Part shown: positions 1-9,491 of the stretch, piece by piece
Numbering within the stretch: position 1 is the stretch's first letter
Layout: every line of letters begins with the position of its first letter
DNA from: Puia sp.
GTDB lineage: Bacteria; Bacteroidota; Bacteroidia; Chitinophagales; Chitinophagaceae
Length of the DNA: 64,000 bases
Direction: 5' to 3'
Assembly (NCBI GenBank): GCA_031292515.1
Contig: JARLGZ010000030.1
Location: 62,001-126,000 of the forward strand
Translations under genes and position numbers: made by a program
Notes under the pieces: generated by a model
What the model saw: only the letters and a program-made list of their open reading frames with translations
Told to the model about the DNA's origin: nothing
Databases searched by the model: none

Positions 1-1
1 C

Positions 2-436
2 TGCTATGACAGCTGGTTCACCGATGTCGCGGAACTAGTGGCGCTTAAGGGGGCGGAGTTGATTCTTTTCCCCAACGCGGGTTATTACAGGAGCCTGATG
101 CCGGCCCGGGCCACGGACAACAATGTACGGATCCTGGCCAGCAGCCTATATGTCAGGAACGGAATTTGGGATACTGGCGGACGTGATGTCCTAAACCCGA
201 ACAGCGATTCGTCTTCCTATTTGCAGCCGGGTGAGACCTTCCGCGATGTGAAGTCCATTCAGATAGGAAAGATGAACCTGCTGGTATCGAGCCTCGATCT
301 TAATTTTTCGCCTTCTCCACATTATAACGGAGGTACTTTGTCCAGTTCGCCGGCCGGCCGGCGCAACAGGCGGGACCAGCTTTATTATCCGGACCAGGAT
401 ATCATCCGGGAGAAGGAGCGCTGGTGGACAGAATAA
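2..436 (+). CDS. Carbon-nitrogen hydrolase (nitrilase superfamily), C-terminal part only
   Basis: The gene enters from the left edge of the window. Frame 2 reads CYDSWFTDVAELVALKGAEL from the first full codon, which matches the segment of the nitrilase superfamily that begins with the catalytic cysteine of the Glu-Lys-Cys triad. It is followed by ILFPNAG and a segment with ARATDNN typical of the same fold. The Glu and Lys parts lie outside the window. The family hydrolyses C-N bonds in amides, nitriles or ureido compounds; the substrate cannot be told from this piece. A GTG at 38 exists, but using it would remove the catalytic Cys, so I treat the gene as 5' truncated by the window rather than as starting there. 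It lies 59 bp upstream of the fucosidase on the same strand. Confidence 0.75.
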   Translation, partial: CYDSWFTDVAELVALKGAELILFPNAGYYRSLMPARATDNNVRILASSLYVRNGIWDTGGRDVLNPNSDSSSYLQPGETFRDVKSIQIGKMNLLVSSLDLNFSPSPHYNGGTLSSSPAGRRNRRDQLYYPDQDIIREKERWWTE

Positions 437-448
437 GGAGGGGGAACG

Positions 449-469
449 GTGAATAGTGAACAGTGAGCA
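449..469. repeat. Three degenerate 7-bp tandem units
   Basis: GTGAATA, GTGAACA and GTGAGCA follow each other directly in the gap between the nitrilase and the fucosidase. This is the smallest of the locus-specific tandem arrays in the window. Confidence 0.5.
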
Positions 470-495
470 GAATTTCAAAATATTAAAACACGGAT

Positions 496-2022
496 ATGAA
501 ATCGAAGACTGACCAACAGGTATGCAGGAAGACCAGGATTGGAAGAAGACAAAGACTGGCAGGAGTTTTATTGGGGGCGACACTCTTTTTGGGGAGCGGA
601 GCCACATATTTACAGGCGCAGGAGGGGACACAGCCCCGGGAGAGGTACCAGGCCAATTGGGAGTCGTTAAAGGAATACCAGACGCCGGATTGGTTTCGCG
701 ATGCCAAGTTCGGCATCTTTATTCATTGGGGGGTGTATTCGGTCCCTGCCTTTGGGAGCGAATGGTATCCCCGCAACATGTATGATTCCACCTCCAGTGA
801 ATTCAAACATCACGTAGCGACCTATGGTTCTCAAAAGACGTTTGGTTATAAGGACTTTATACCGATGTTCAAAGCCGAGAAGTTCGACCCCGCCAAATGG
901 GTTGCGCTTTTTAAGAAAGCGGGCGCAAAATATGTGGTGCCGGTAGCCGAGCATCATGATGGATTTGCCATGTACAAAACGAACCTGTCAAAGTGGAATG
1001 CCGTGGAGATGGGACCCAGGCGTGACGTATTAGGCGAACTGGCTACTGAAATCCGCAAACAGGGATTGATATTCGGGTTGTCTTCTCATCGTATCGAGCA
1101 TTGGTTCTTCTTTAATTTCGGGCGCCAGTTTGTTTCGGATGTGCTGGATCCGAAATACGCAGATTTTTACGGGCCAGCCCGCGAGGAGAGCGACGATCCT
1201 TCCTCCGAATTCATGAACGACTGGCTGCTCAGGTGTACAGAGCTGGTGAATAACTATAAACCCCAACTCTTCTGGTTTGATTGGTGGATCGAGCAGCCTG
1301 CCATGGATCCCTACCGGAAGTCTTTTGCCGCTTATTACTATAACAAGGGCCGGGAATGGAACAAGGGAGTGGTGATCAACTATAAATATGCCAAGTCTTA
1401 TCCCGATGGAGTGGCGGTGCTGGATCTCGAAAGGGGCAAGCTGGATGCGGTGCGGGAGCTGCCCTGGCAGACCGATGATGCCGTTGGAGACAGTTCATGG
1501 GGATATGCGGCCGGCAATACTTTCAAATCGGCCCGGTACGTGATCACCAACCTGATCGATATCGTCAGCAAGAATGGAAATCTCCTCCTAAACATCGGGC
1601 CTCGTTCCGACGGAACGATCACCGACGAGGAGACACAAGTGTTGCTGGGGACAGGCAAATGGCTGGACGTGAACGGCGAAGCAATTTATGGTACGCGTCC
1701 CTGGAAGCTGTATGGAGAGGGACCCACCAAATCCGCGAGCGGCGCTTTTGCGGATCAGAAAGTCCCTTTCACGGCCAAGGATATCCGTTTTACCACCAAA
1801 GGGGAGGTCCTCTATGCGACGGCGCTGGGGCTTCCTTCCGAAAAGACCTTTATCCGTTCGCTGGGTGCAAAATCCGGCAATGGCGTGATTGCCGGTCTGG
1901 AGCTGGTCGGCAGTGGCGAGAAGGTGAAATGGGCTCAAAAGGCCGATGCCCTGGTGATTGAGCCCTCGGCTTCCTATCCTTCGGAAAGCGCGGTCGTTTA
2001 TAAGATCAGTTTTAAGAAATAA
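496..2022 (+). CDS. Alpha-L-fucosidase, glycoside hydrolase family 29, secreted
   Basis: This 508-residue protein should remove terminal alpha-L-fucose from glycans by the retaining GH29 mechanism. Residues 21-42 form a signal peptide after a basic n-region, with likely cleavage after LQA. The catalytic (beta/alpha)8 domain starts at about residue 53 with WFRDAKFGIFIHWG. HHDGF at 153-157 is the conserved fucose-binding stretch, and the nucleophile is Asp262 in LFWFDWW. LLLNIGPRSDG marks the end of the barrel. A C-terminal beta-sandwich of about 100 residues follows. The length fits the family. The ATG at 496 is the only start that keeps the full signal peptide. No SusC/SusD pair or ECF sigma factor is visible nearby, so it is not in an obvious polysaccharide utilisation locus here. 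Confidence 0.93.
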   Translation: MKSKTDQQVCRKTRIGRRQRLAGVLLGATLFLGSGATYLQAQEGTQPRERYQANWESLKEYQTPDWFRDAKFGIFIHWGVYSVPAFGSEWYPRNMYDSTSSEFKHHVATYGSQKTFGYKDFIPMFKAEKFDPAKWVALFKKAGAKYVVPVAEHHDGFAMYKTNLSKWNAVEMGPRRDVLGELATEIRKQGLIFGLSSHRIEHWFFFNFGRQFVSDVLDPKYADFYGPAREESDDPSSEFMNDWLLRCTELVNNYKPQLFWFDWWIEQPAMDPYRKSFAAYYYNKGREWNKGVVINYKYAKSYPDGVAVLDLERGKLDAVRELPWQTDDAVGDSSWGYAAGNTFKSARYVITNLIDIVSKNGNLLLNIGPRSDGTITDEETQVLLGTGKWLDVNGEAIYGTRPWKLYGEGPTKSASGAFADQKVPFTAKDIRFTTKGEVLYATALGLPSEKTFIRSLGAKSGNGVIAGLELVGSGEKVKWAQKADALVIEPSASYPSESAVVYKISFKK

Positions 2023-2068
2023 TGGATCTGAGCCGAATACAGTAAGACGCCCGGGTGCAGGGAATGGG

Positions 2069-2108
2069 AAAGGCCGGTAAGAAACGAATCGTTTTTGCCG
2101 GCCTTTTT
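2069..2108 (+). terminator. Rho-independent terminator after the fucosidase gene
   Basis: AAAGGCCGGTAA and TTGCCGGCCTTTTT can pair with one mismatch (stem near 2070-2080 and 2096-2106), followed by a T-run on the plus strand. It lies about 50 bp after the fucosidase stop codon. Confidence 0.75.
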
Positions 2109-2223
2109 GTTATCTCCGGTTCGAGGATCCAGAGGAATGAATCGGGGACAGGTGCCCGATTGTCCAAAAAAAACGACTTACCGGTATACCACCGGGGAGG
2201 AGAAAATCGCCGGCGGGTCTTTA

Positions 2224-2254
2224 ACAAAAAAAGAGTGGTCCGGAGACCACTCTT
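2224..2254 (-). terminator. Rho-independent terminator of the PKD-repeat gene
   Basis: AAAGAGTGGTC (2230-2240) and GACCACTCTTT (2244-2254) form a perfect 11-bp stem with a 3-nt loop. On the minus strand it runs into seven or more T residues, about 35 bp beyond the stop of the minus-strand PKD gene. Between the two terminators (2110-2223) I see nothing else. Confidence 0.85.
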
Positions 2255-2287
2255 TGGGATTATCAATTCTAACAGGTGTTTTCGATG

Positions 2288-5200
2288 TTACTGTTTTATG
2301 AATTTGGATGTGATCCTGTCGCTGCCGATGATCGCCTGCAGGAAGTATGTCCCTTTTGTCAGGTTGGCAATGATGATCTGGTCATCCAACTCGGGGGCCT
2401 GTTTGCTGGCCTCTTTGACATAGAGGAGCCTTCCTGTGATATCAAAGATCCTGTAGGCTACATTTCCGGTCGTATCGGAGATCAGGCGCGTGTTGATCAG
2501 ATCGGTAGCCGGGTTCGGATAGATGATCAGCTGATCCTGCAGGTAAGACCGTTGGGTATTTATCACATTGACAAGTACGGACGCGGTATCCGTGGCGCCC
2601 TTGCCATCCGTAACGGTAAGCAGGAAAACATACTGACCGGAGTTCAGGCCGCTGACCGAAGTCGTTGCCGCGTCTGAGGAAGAAATGGCGGCGGTGGAAG
2701 GTCCGCTGACCTGTTGCCATTCGTAGGTCGTGATGGCGCCTCCTGTCTCGTAGGAATTGCTTCCGTTCAGGGTGGCGGTCGTCGCGGGCGCTGCGATCGT
2801 CGTATCGTTCCCGGCCATGGCGACCGGTACGGCCGCGGCCGCGTTCACGATGATGGTCACCTGGCTGGTGCTGGTAGCGCCGTCGTTATCCGTTACGGTC
2901 AGCTGGAAAACATAGGTACCTGCTTGCAGCCCTACTACGCCTGGCGTAGCGGTATTGGAATTGGTGATGGTGATCGCTCCGGGTCCGGAAATCTTTTCCC
3001 AGGAATAGGAGACGATGGTACCATCGGGGTCGTATGATTGAGAACCATTCAGGGTTACAGTGCTTACAGGCAATGTGATCGTCTGGCTGCTGCCTGCGTT
3101 GGCGACCGGTGGTTGATTGGCCTCGAGGAGGGTGACGATTATCTGGGTCGTCCCCGTTGCGCCAAGATTATCGGTAACAACCAACTGGTAAACATAGTCT
3201 CCCTTTGACAGGTTGGTAATCGTGGTTTTGGCGGCTGCGGGGTCCGTGATCGTTCCTCCTGCCGGACCCGATAATTTGGTCCAGCTATAGGACACGATAG
3301 ATCCGTCCGGGTCGTAAGACTGGGAGCCGTCAATCGTCAGACTGCTTTGCGGCAGGTAGACCGATATGCTGTTGGCGATCGCGACGGGCGGCTGGTCGGC
3401 GGCAGCGCTCACATTTACGATCACTTGTGCCGTTCCCGTAGCACCCTGGTTATCCGTCACCGTCAGCTGAAATACGTACTGTCCCTGTACCATGCCTGTC
3501 ACCGTCGTCGTAGAGGCCGTCGGACTGGTGATAGTCGCGACACCCCCGGATAGTTTGGTCCAGCTGTAGGACGTAATGGTTCCGTCCGGATCGTAAGAGG
3601 CTGTGCCGTCCAGGGTAATCGTATTGACGGGCAGGGTGATGGATTGTGAGGTCGCGCTGGCGATCGGAGGCAGGTGCGGGGCCGCGTTTACGGTAACCCT
3701 GACCTGTGCGCTGCCGGTAGCCCCGTTATTATCGGTCACTGTCAATTGGAATATATAGGTTCCTGCCGTCTGCAAACCATTGATCGTGGGGGTAGCGGTG
3801 GCCGCTCCGGTGATCGTGGCCGTGGCACCTGAGACTTGCGTCCAACTATAGCTGACGATTGTGCCGTCTGGGTCGTAGGAAGCGCTGCCATTCAGGCTCA
3901 CCGAGCTGGTGGGCAGGGTGATGGTCGGCGCCGGGCCGGGGTTGGCCAGCGGCGGCTGGTTGGCTGCGGGGAGAACCGTTACGGTCATATTATCCGTGCT
4001 GGTGGCGCCACCGGCATCCGTGACTATCAATTGGAAGGTATAGACACCTGCCTGCGTTAGGCCGCTCACAGAGGTCGTGATATTGCCTGCGGTCAGTAAG
4101 CCGGCTTGAACCGGGCCTCCGGTTTGGGACCAGGCATAGGAGCTGATGGTTCCGTTGGCATCCGTTGATCCGCTGCCACTCAGGTCGGTAGAGCTTTTCG
4201 GCAGCGTGATGGTCTGATTGGCGCCGGCATTGGCGACCGGAGTGGGAACGGTAGTAGGTGCGTTTACGATCACTTTTACCTGGGCCGAGCCGGTGGCGCC
4301 GAGGTTATCGGTGACGGTCAGCTGGAAGGTATAAGTGCCTGCCTGCAAACCGCTCACGGTGGCATTCGCGGTGGCGCCGCCCGAGATCGTGGCCGCTGCG
4401 CCGCTGACTTCCGACCAGCTATAGGAGGCGATGGTGCCGTCCGGATCGTAAGAAGCACTGCCATTCAGGTTCACCGAGCTGGTCGGCAGGGTGATCGTCA
4501 TGTTACTTCCCGCGTTGGCAACGGGTGGTTGATTGGCGGCAGCATTGACCGTGATTGTCACCTGGTCGGTTGCGGTAGCTCCACTGTTATCCGTTACGGT
4601 CAGCGTGAACACATAGGTTCCCTGTATCAGGCCGGTGACCGTTGTTTTTGCGCTGGTAGCGCTGGTGATGGCTCCGGAAGAAGGACCGGATGCCTGTGTC
4701 CAGCTGTAAGAAGTGATCGTGCCGTTCGGATCGGATGATTGGGATCCGTCGAGGCTGACGCTGCTGGTCGGCAGGGTAATCGTTTGGTTATTTCCGGCGT
4801 TGGCGACGGGCGGCTGGCTGGCCGCACTAACGGTGATGGTCACCGTGGCTGTCGACGTGGCGCCGTTGTTATCGGTTACGGTCAGGGTAAAGACATAGGT
4901 TCCCTGGACAAGGCCGTTGACAATGGTAGTCGCGGAGCCGGCGGCCGTCATCGTGGTGGTTGAGGGGCCCGAGGTCTGAGCCCAGCTATAAGAGGCGATG
5001 GTGCCATCGGGATCGTAGGATCCGCTGCCATTCAGGCTGACGCTACTTGTCGGCAGGACGACTGTCTGGTTGGCGCCTGCATTGGCTACCGGCGGCTGAT
5101 TCGTCGGAGCGTTGACGGTAATCGTCACGGTTGCCGTTGAAGTGGCGCCACTGTTGTCGGTGACAGTCAGTGTGAATACATATGTGCCTTGAACGAGGCT

Positions 5201-7018
5201 ATTCACAACGGTCGTTGCTCCCGTTGGCGTGACGATGGTTCCGGAAGAGGGGCCTGAAGTTTTTACCCAGCTGTAGGAGGCGATGGTGCCATCCGGATCG
5301 GATGAAGCGCTTCCGTTCAGGCTAGCCGTGCTGGTGGGCAGGGTGATAGTCTGGTTGGCGCCCGCGTTCGCGACCGGCGGCAGGTTTGCGGCATTGACGG
5401 TGATCGTTACCGTAGCGTTCGCGGTGGCCCCGCTGTTGTCAGTCACGGTCAATGTAAAAACATAGGTGCCTTTAGCCAGCCCGGTAACCGTCGTCTTTGC
5501 GGCGTTTGCGGTGGTGATGGTCGCGTTCGAAGGCCCCGATGTCTGTGTCCAGCTATAAGAAGCGATTGTTCCATCAGGATCCGTAGACGCGCTTCCATCC
5601 AGGCTTACACTGCTCGTCGGCAGGGTGATAGTCTGGTTGGCGCCTGCGTTGGCTACCGGGGGTTTGTTCGTCGTCGTTCCGGTAGAATATTCCCTGGCGC
5701 CGATATCATATGCGGCTCCCTGCGGGCGGACGATACCGGCAATATCCGTCGTTACGACGGGTTCGGTATAGCCTTTGTCTATCGCAGGGCTGGTCGGCAG
5801 GAGATAGCAATTGGTTTGATCGACGAGGACACTTCCGATCTGGGCGGAGGTATAATATTGATTATTCGAAGTGTCGGGCAGCGGATCGCCTGCGTTCATC
5901 TGGATCATCTTATCCGCCTGGATCTGGAAGGTGTTGAATGATAAGTTGTTGCGGATTTCACATTTGTAACCGGTGAAGGCCCCTACGATCACCATGCAGG
6001 TCGTATAATTATCTGCCTGTGTCTTATTGCCGGAAGTATTATTTAGGACGTGAATATTCCCGCCCGTGCAAAAAGGAGGGGTGGTTCCGGAGGTCAGGGA
6101 GACGGGATCCACGCGCGTGTCAATAGTCCCGTATTGCCAGGAATTGAGATCGATACAATTATATAAATAGCTATCGGCAACACCATCCAGCCCCACGTTC
6201 ACAATCCGCATGATATAGCCATATCCTCCATTCCGGTATATATTGTGCACCCGCGCATTGCCGTAGACCTGGAAGATGCCCACGTCACCCGAGGCATTCG
6301 GCACGGAGCCTGTCACGTTCCAATCATGCGCATCGAGGTGATAGATAGACGCTCCGGCGAGTTCCTGGCCGTTTGAAACGGAGTTGGAGATGATGACGTT
6401 GAAGACGGCAATCGAGTCGATCACGTTCTTAAAATCCGGCGTACTGCCATAACTTCCCTGCATAAGGACACCTGAGCTCGTGAGGCGGATGTTTGCGATC
6501 GCCGTATTCACCAATAGTTTTGTCGAGGGATTCCCGTTGTAGGTAGCCAAGCCGTTGGCTGAGCAGTCAAAGAATTCTCCGACCGATGTATTATCCATGT
6601 TATAGAGTCTCAGACCGGTACACTTGCCCTGGAGAGTGATGGAGGTTCCTGAGCCCTGAAAGTAAAAGCCGTAGGTGATTCCCGCTGCGCCATTCCCTGC
6701 GATGGTGACGCTGGTAAGATTCGAAATCGCCATACCTCCGGTGAAATTTACGAGGCCGCCGTTGTTGATGATGGAAACGCCGTTCAGGTTCGAGAAATTT
6801 GCGCCACTATAGGTTCCCGGTGTAATTGCGATCACGTCGCCGGCGTTGAGACCGTTCATGCTTGTAACAGAAAGGTTTCCGCTTCCGGTTCCAATGACGA
6901 CCGTATTTGCTTTCGCTGTATTAAATGAAAAAAATGAAGATGTTAATAGAAGACAGCAGAAGATAAAAAACCGGGAAGGGCCTAAGCCGGCCTTTTGAGA
7001 GTAAAAATTTACTTTCAT
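2288..7018 (-). CDS. Large surface protein: beta-helix-like N-terminal region, eleven PKD/REJ-like repeats, type IX sorting domain
   Basis: The 1576-residue product starts with a signal peptide (about residues 1-38, hydrophobic FFIFCCLLLTSSFF). Residues 39-440 are rich in Asn/Ile/Val, look like a right-handed beta-helix of the kind found in polysaccharide lyase-like proteins, and end in AYDIGAREY. Residues 450-1487 hold eleven repeats of about 94 residues, each with PPVANAG near the start, (S/A)YDPDGTI-SYSW in the middle and TYVF-LTVTDN-GAT near the end, as in PKD and K319/REJ-type immunoglobulin folds. The last 88 residues contain LIIYPNPATD and end in FIKQ, the type A sorting signal that directs export through the type IX system. 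Its role is inferred as glycan binding or processing at the cell surface; no catalytic residues were assigned. It has its own terminator and no operon partner. Confidence 0.85.
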   Translation of the reverse strand: MKVNFYSQKAGLGPSRFFIFCCLLLTSSFFSFNTAKANTVVIGTGSGNLSVTSMNGLNAGDVIAITPGTYSGANFSNLNGVSIINNGGLVNFTGGMAISNLTSVTIAGNGAAGITYGFYFQGSGTSITLQGKCTGLRLYNMDNTSVGEFFDCSANGLATYNGNPSTKLLVNTAIANIRLTSSGVLMQGSYGSTPDFKNVIDSIAVFNVIISNSVSNGQELAGASIYHLDAHDWNVTGSVPNASGDVGIFQVYGNARVHNIYRNGGYGYIMRIVNVGLDGVADSYLYNCIDLNSWQYGTIDTRVDPVSLTSGTTPPFCTGGNIHVLNNTSGNKTQADNYTTCMVIVGAFTGYKCEIRNNLSFNTFQIQADKMIQMNAGDPLPDTSNNQYYTSAQIGSVLVDQTNCYLLPTSPAIDKGYTEPVVTTDIAGIVRPQGAAYDIGAREYSTGTTTNKPPVANAGANQTITLPTSSVSLDGSASTDPDGTIASYSWTQTSGPSNATITTANAAKTTVTGLAKGTYVFTLTVTDNSGATANATVTITVNAANLPPVANAGANQTITLPTSTASLNGSASSDPDGTIASYSWVKTSGPSSGTIVTPTGATTVVNSLVQGTYVFTLTVTDNSGATSTATVTITVNAPTNQPPVANAGANQTVVLPTSSVSLNGSGSYDPDGTIASYSWAQTSGPSTTTMTAAGSATTIVNGLVQGTYVFTLTVTDNNGATSTATVTITVSAASQPPVANAGNNQTITLPTSSVSLDGSQSSDPNGTITSYSWTQASGPSSGAITSATSAKTTVTGLIQGTYVFTLTVTDNSGATATDQVTITVNAAANQPPVANAGSNMTITLPTSSVNLNGSASYDPDGTIASYSWSEVSGAAATISGGATANATVSGLQAGTYTFQLTVTDNLGATGSAQVKVIVNAPTTVPTPVANAGANQTITLPKSSTDLSGSGSTDANGTISSYAWSQTGGPVQAGLLTAGNITTSVSGLTQAGVYTFQLIVTDAGGATSTDNMTVTVLPAANQPPLANPGPAPTITLPTSSVSLNGSASYDPDGTIVSYSWTQVSGATATITGAATATPTINGLQTAGTYIFQLTVTDNNGATGSAQVRVTVNAAPHLPPIASATSQSITLPVNTITLDGTASYDPDGTITSYSWTKLSGGVATITSPTASTTTVTGMVQGQYVFQLTVTDNQGATGTAQVIVNVSAAADQPPVAIANSISVYLPQSSLTIDGSQSYDPDGSIVSYSWTKLSGPAGGTITDPAAAKTTITNLSKGDYVYQLVVTDNLGATGTTQIIVTLLEANQPPVANAGSSQTITLPVSTVTLNGSQSYDPDGTIVSYSWEKISGPGAITITNSNTATPGVVGLQAGTYVFQLTVTDNDGATSTSQVTIIVNAAAAVPVAMAGNDTTIAAPATTATLNGSNSYETGGAITTYEWQQVSGPSTAAISSSDAATTSVSGLNSGQYVFLLTVTDGKGATDTASVLVNVINTQRSYLQDQLIIYPNPATDLINTRLISDTTGNVAYRIFDITGRLLYVKEASKQAPELDDQIIIANLTKGTYFLQAIIGSDRITSKFIKQ
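2560..5670. repeat. Eleven tandem DNA repeats of about 280 bp encoding PKD-like domains
   Basis: The repeats within the surface-protein gene are similar at DNA level as well as protein level. Short words such as CCATCGGGATCGTA and GGTTATCGGTGACG recur with about 280-bp spacing. Repeats 1-4 (high-coordinate end) resemble each other most, while repeats 6 and 11 have drifted. Such arrays are prone to unequal recombination and to assembly collapse. Confidence 0.8.
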
Positions 7019-7319
7019 AGATATGGATGTTGGTTTTTCGAAAATTGGATTTCACACGAACTAGTCACGTATATCAAATTGTTTGCCAAAATTGTTGTTT
7101 TAAGGGATGGTCAGAGAAAAATATTATACAACCTGGGGGATTTTTACCCCGTATTTTTACTATTTTGACCGCTTCGGTGTGATGTCAAATTTTTTGCCAG
7201 AACGATTGATGTTGAAACAATGTTGATAACATAGAGGTTGCTCACAGAAAAATACGGAGATCTCTCTATTAAAAAGAGGGACTATGTATTAAAAAGCCGT
7301 CGGGCATGGGATTTATGGA

Positions 7320-7419
7320 GAGGGGCAATACCATCATGCGAGGGGCAACACAAGCATGGAAGGGACGATACAATTGATACGGGACAATATAATTTTTGCG
7401 GGGACAGGAGTGGATGAGG
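7320..7419. repeat. Five degenerate units of about 20 bp in the 7019-7525 gap
   Basis: Units begin at 7320 (GAGGGGCAATACCATCATGC), 7340 (GAGGGGCAACACAAGCATGG), 7360, 7381 and 7401. Each starts with a purine-rich GGG-ACA-type core followed by an AT-rich half. The rest of the 507-bp gap between two minus-strand genes is AT-rich from 7019 to 7220 and presumably holds the promoter of the PKD gene. I found no clear TAnnTTTG box there and no ORF that looks real. Confidence 0.55.
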
Positions 7420-7525
7420 GATGAGGATTCCGTTCGACACACTGTTATGGTGGAGTTCCGGAGAAAAGCGGAAGATGGTTGCGGATGAAGATAAAAAGGA
7501 GGACGCCGTCAGCTAAACTTATTAT

Positions 7526-8392
7526 TTATCTATAGCCATACTGATACTCAATGCGTCCGACCAGTTCCCGTCTTTTGGAATAGCAGGATTCCCTGGTTTT
7601 TAGGTTTTTTTCGTTGTATTCGTAGAGCCATTTCTGGTACTCGTTGCCGTCGGAGGGAACCACGATCTGGGAGATGATCCTGGACTGCGCATCGTATTCG
7701 AAAATATTATCGGGGAGCAATCGCTGAGCTTTTGGGTTGTAGCGGACGATATCGGTCAAACGGCCGGCTGAATCCCAATAATAATAGACGACCGGCAATT
7801 CCTGCCGGAAGCGGGTGGCATGCTCTTCAACGATGTTGCCATTGTCGTCTTTTACAAAACGGATGAATGTCGTGTCGGCGCCGTTCTTGATCTTAAGCAT
7901 TCCGGAAGGCCTGCCGTCCGTATCATATTGCCAGGCATGAATCTCTATATCTTTCAGCTGGTTGTCAGTCTCGATGGAAATATTGGAAATACCGGTCAAA
8001 CGGCCTTTTTCGTCGAAGGTATATTCCGAGATGCTCCGAAAGGTGTCGCTGGTGTCAATGCTCTTTTGCAGGAGCCCCATCGGGGAATAGGACGCTATCA
8101 ACCAGGATTCGGGAGTCTGTTTGGTCAGGGTATGGGTCGTGATCCGGGTATAATCGGCAGAGATATCCTGTTGACAATCAAATCCTTCTGTAGGCCGCCC
8201 GTTGTCTTCGAAACTATTAATTTTCACATTGCGCACTTTATTATCCCGGTATTCCCGCCAGGTGGCCGTGGTCTGTTTCAAAACGACCTGGTCTTTGTAG
8301 TAGTACTGAGCCTGTGAGACCCTGGTGAAACCGGTCAGGCAAAAGACCACGAGTAGGGGGAAGGAGACTGATAGTTTCAGCGAACGATTCAT
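7526..8392 (-). CDS. Secreted YD/RHS-repeat-like protein of unknown function
   Basis: The start is set at 8392, giving 288 residues, because MNRSLKLSVSFPLLVVFCLT begins a good signal peptide ending in SQA-QYYY; the 28 upstream codons to 8476 are basic and unlike an export signal. The mature part contains several short motifs of the form YD-GR-..-I (for example EYTFDEKGRLTGI, YDTDGRPSGM, YYWDSAGRLTDI, FEYDAQSRIISQ and YEYNEKNLKT). This is the tyrosine/aspartate pattern of YD (RHS) repeats that fold into beta-shells. It lacks the core and toxin domain of a full RHS protein and is far shorter, so I read it as a small stand-alone YD-repeat protein. It is divergent from mazG, sharing a gap of about 126 bp. 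Confidence 0.6.
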   Translation of the reverse strand: MNRSLKLSVSFPLLVVFCLTGFTRVSQAQYYYKDQVVLKQTTATWREYRDNKVRNVKINSFEDNGRPTEGFDCQQDISADYTRITTHTLTKQTPESWLIASYSPMGLLQKSIDTSDTFRSISEYTFDEKGRLTGISNISIETDNQLKDIEIHAWQYDTDGRPSGMLKIKNGADTTFIRFVKDDNGNIVEEHATRFRQELPVVYYYWDSAGRLTDIVRYNPKAQRLLPDNIFEYDAQSRIISQIVVPSDGNEYQKWLYEYNEKNLKTRESCYSKRRELVGRIEYQYGYR

Positions 8393-8518
8393 GCACCCGA
8401 AACGAAAAAACGCCTTTTTATGATATATTGCAGGGCCAATAAGTTTTATTTTCGGCCGGAATAACCTGATAATCATTCAAAAACCTCGCAAGTGTCTCAT
8501 TTAAAGCAAGGAAAGGAT

Positions 8519-9343
8519 ATGGAATCTTCAAAAGAATCTTCAGAGCACAGGGAATCTTCAGTCGCAGATTCTTTTACCCGTTTGGTGGGCATCATGGATG
8601 AGCTGAGGGAGAAATGTCCCTGGGACAGGAAACAGACCTTGCAGAGTCTGCGTACGCTGACTATCGAAGAGTTATATGAACTGGCCGATGCGATCACGGA
8701 GACCGACTGGAAAGGCATCCGGGAGGAATTAGGTGACTTGCTGCTTCATATCGTTTTCTATGCCCGTATCGGGAAGGAGCAGGGACAGTTCACCCTGGAT
8801 GAAGTCATCAATGGCGTCTGCGATAAACTGATCGCAAGGCACCCGCACATTTACGGCGACGTGGAGAAACAGGAAGGCCTCGTAAAAGTAACCAGTGAGG
8901 ACGATGTGAAGAAGAACTGGGAACAGCTGAAACTGAAAGAGGGCAAAAAATCGGTGCTGAGTGGTGTTCCGGGGGCGTTGCCGGCGACGGTAAAGGCGAT
9001 CCGGCTGCAGGAGAAATCGGCGCAGGTGGGATTCGAGTGGGAGGTCCCGGAGCAGGTATGGGATAAGGTTAAAGAGGAGATGGACGAGCTGCAGGACGCC
9101 GTTTCGTTGAAAGATCCGGAGAAGATATCGGAGGAGTTCGGCGACCTGGTGTTTTCGTTGATCAATTACGCACGGTTTTTGCACATCGATGCGGAGAATT
9201 CGCTGGAAGGTACTAACCGCAAATTCATCGCCCGGTTCACTTATATGGAGCAGGAGGCCGTGTCACGGGGAAAGAGTTTGGCGGATATGAGCCTGGAGGA
9301 AATGGACAGGATTTGGGGAGACGCGAAGAAACGCGAAAAGTGA
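8519..9343 (+). CDS. mazG: Nucleoside triphosphate pyrophosphohydrolase MazG
   Basis: MazG hydrolyses (d)NTPs, including aberrant ones, to monophosphates and pyrophosphate. The 274-residue protein has two tandem MazG domains. The first carries CPWDRKQTLQSLRTLTIEELYEL and EELGDLLLHIVFYARI, the EExxE-ExxD metal-binding pattern. The second carries EVPEQVWDKVKEEMDELQDA and EEFGDLVFSLINYARF. I choose the ATG at 8519 rather than the GTG at 8492 because AAGGAAAGG sits directly upstream (8508-8516). Residues 1-20 (MESSKESSEHRESSVADSF) are a Ser/Glu-rich extension made by a short tandem repeat and precede the conserved start of the fold. Confidence 0.93.
   Translation: MESSKESSEHRESSVADSFTRLVGIMDELREKCPWDRKQTLQSLRTLTIEELYELADAITETDWKGIREELGDLLLHIVFYARIGKEQGQFTLDEVINGVCDKLIARHPHIYGDVEKQEGLVKVTSEDDVKKNWEQLKLKEGKKSVLSGVPGALPATVKAIRLQEKSAQVGFEWEVPEQVWDKVKEEMDELQDAVSLKDPEKISEEFGDLVFSLINYARFLHIDAENSLEGTNRKFIARFTYMEQEAVSRGKSLADMSLEEMDRIWGDAKKREK
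8522..8560. repeat. Three copies of GAATCTTCA at the 5' end of mazG
   Basis: The 9-bp word occurs at 8522-8530, 8534-8542 and 8552-8560, with a fourth partial copy near 8567. It encodes the ESS tripeptides that open the MazG protein. Confidence 0.7.
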
Positions 9344-9491
9344 GATGGGAAAGAACAGGAATGAAGGGAACAAGAACAGGCGCAAACCGGAAGTCTTGAA
9401 TAGCCGAAGGAGAGAACGCCGGTGGATGCGGGCGGAAAGAGATGTCGACCGGGACAGCCGGCTCGATCAAAATTAAACATCAAAAAAAGAT

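Noticed and set aside
2069-2254. Possible bidirectional terminator serving both the fucosidase and PKD genes
   Set aside because: Two separate hairpins exist, each with a T-run on the strand of its own gene.
7320-7419. CRISPR-like array
   Set aside because: Units are contiguous and diverged, with no spacers of constant length and no cas genes; the same holds for the other arrays.
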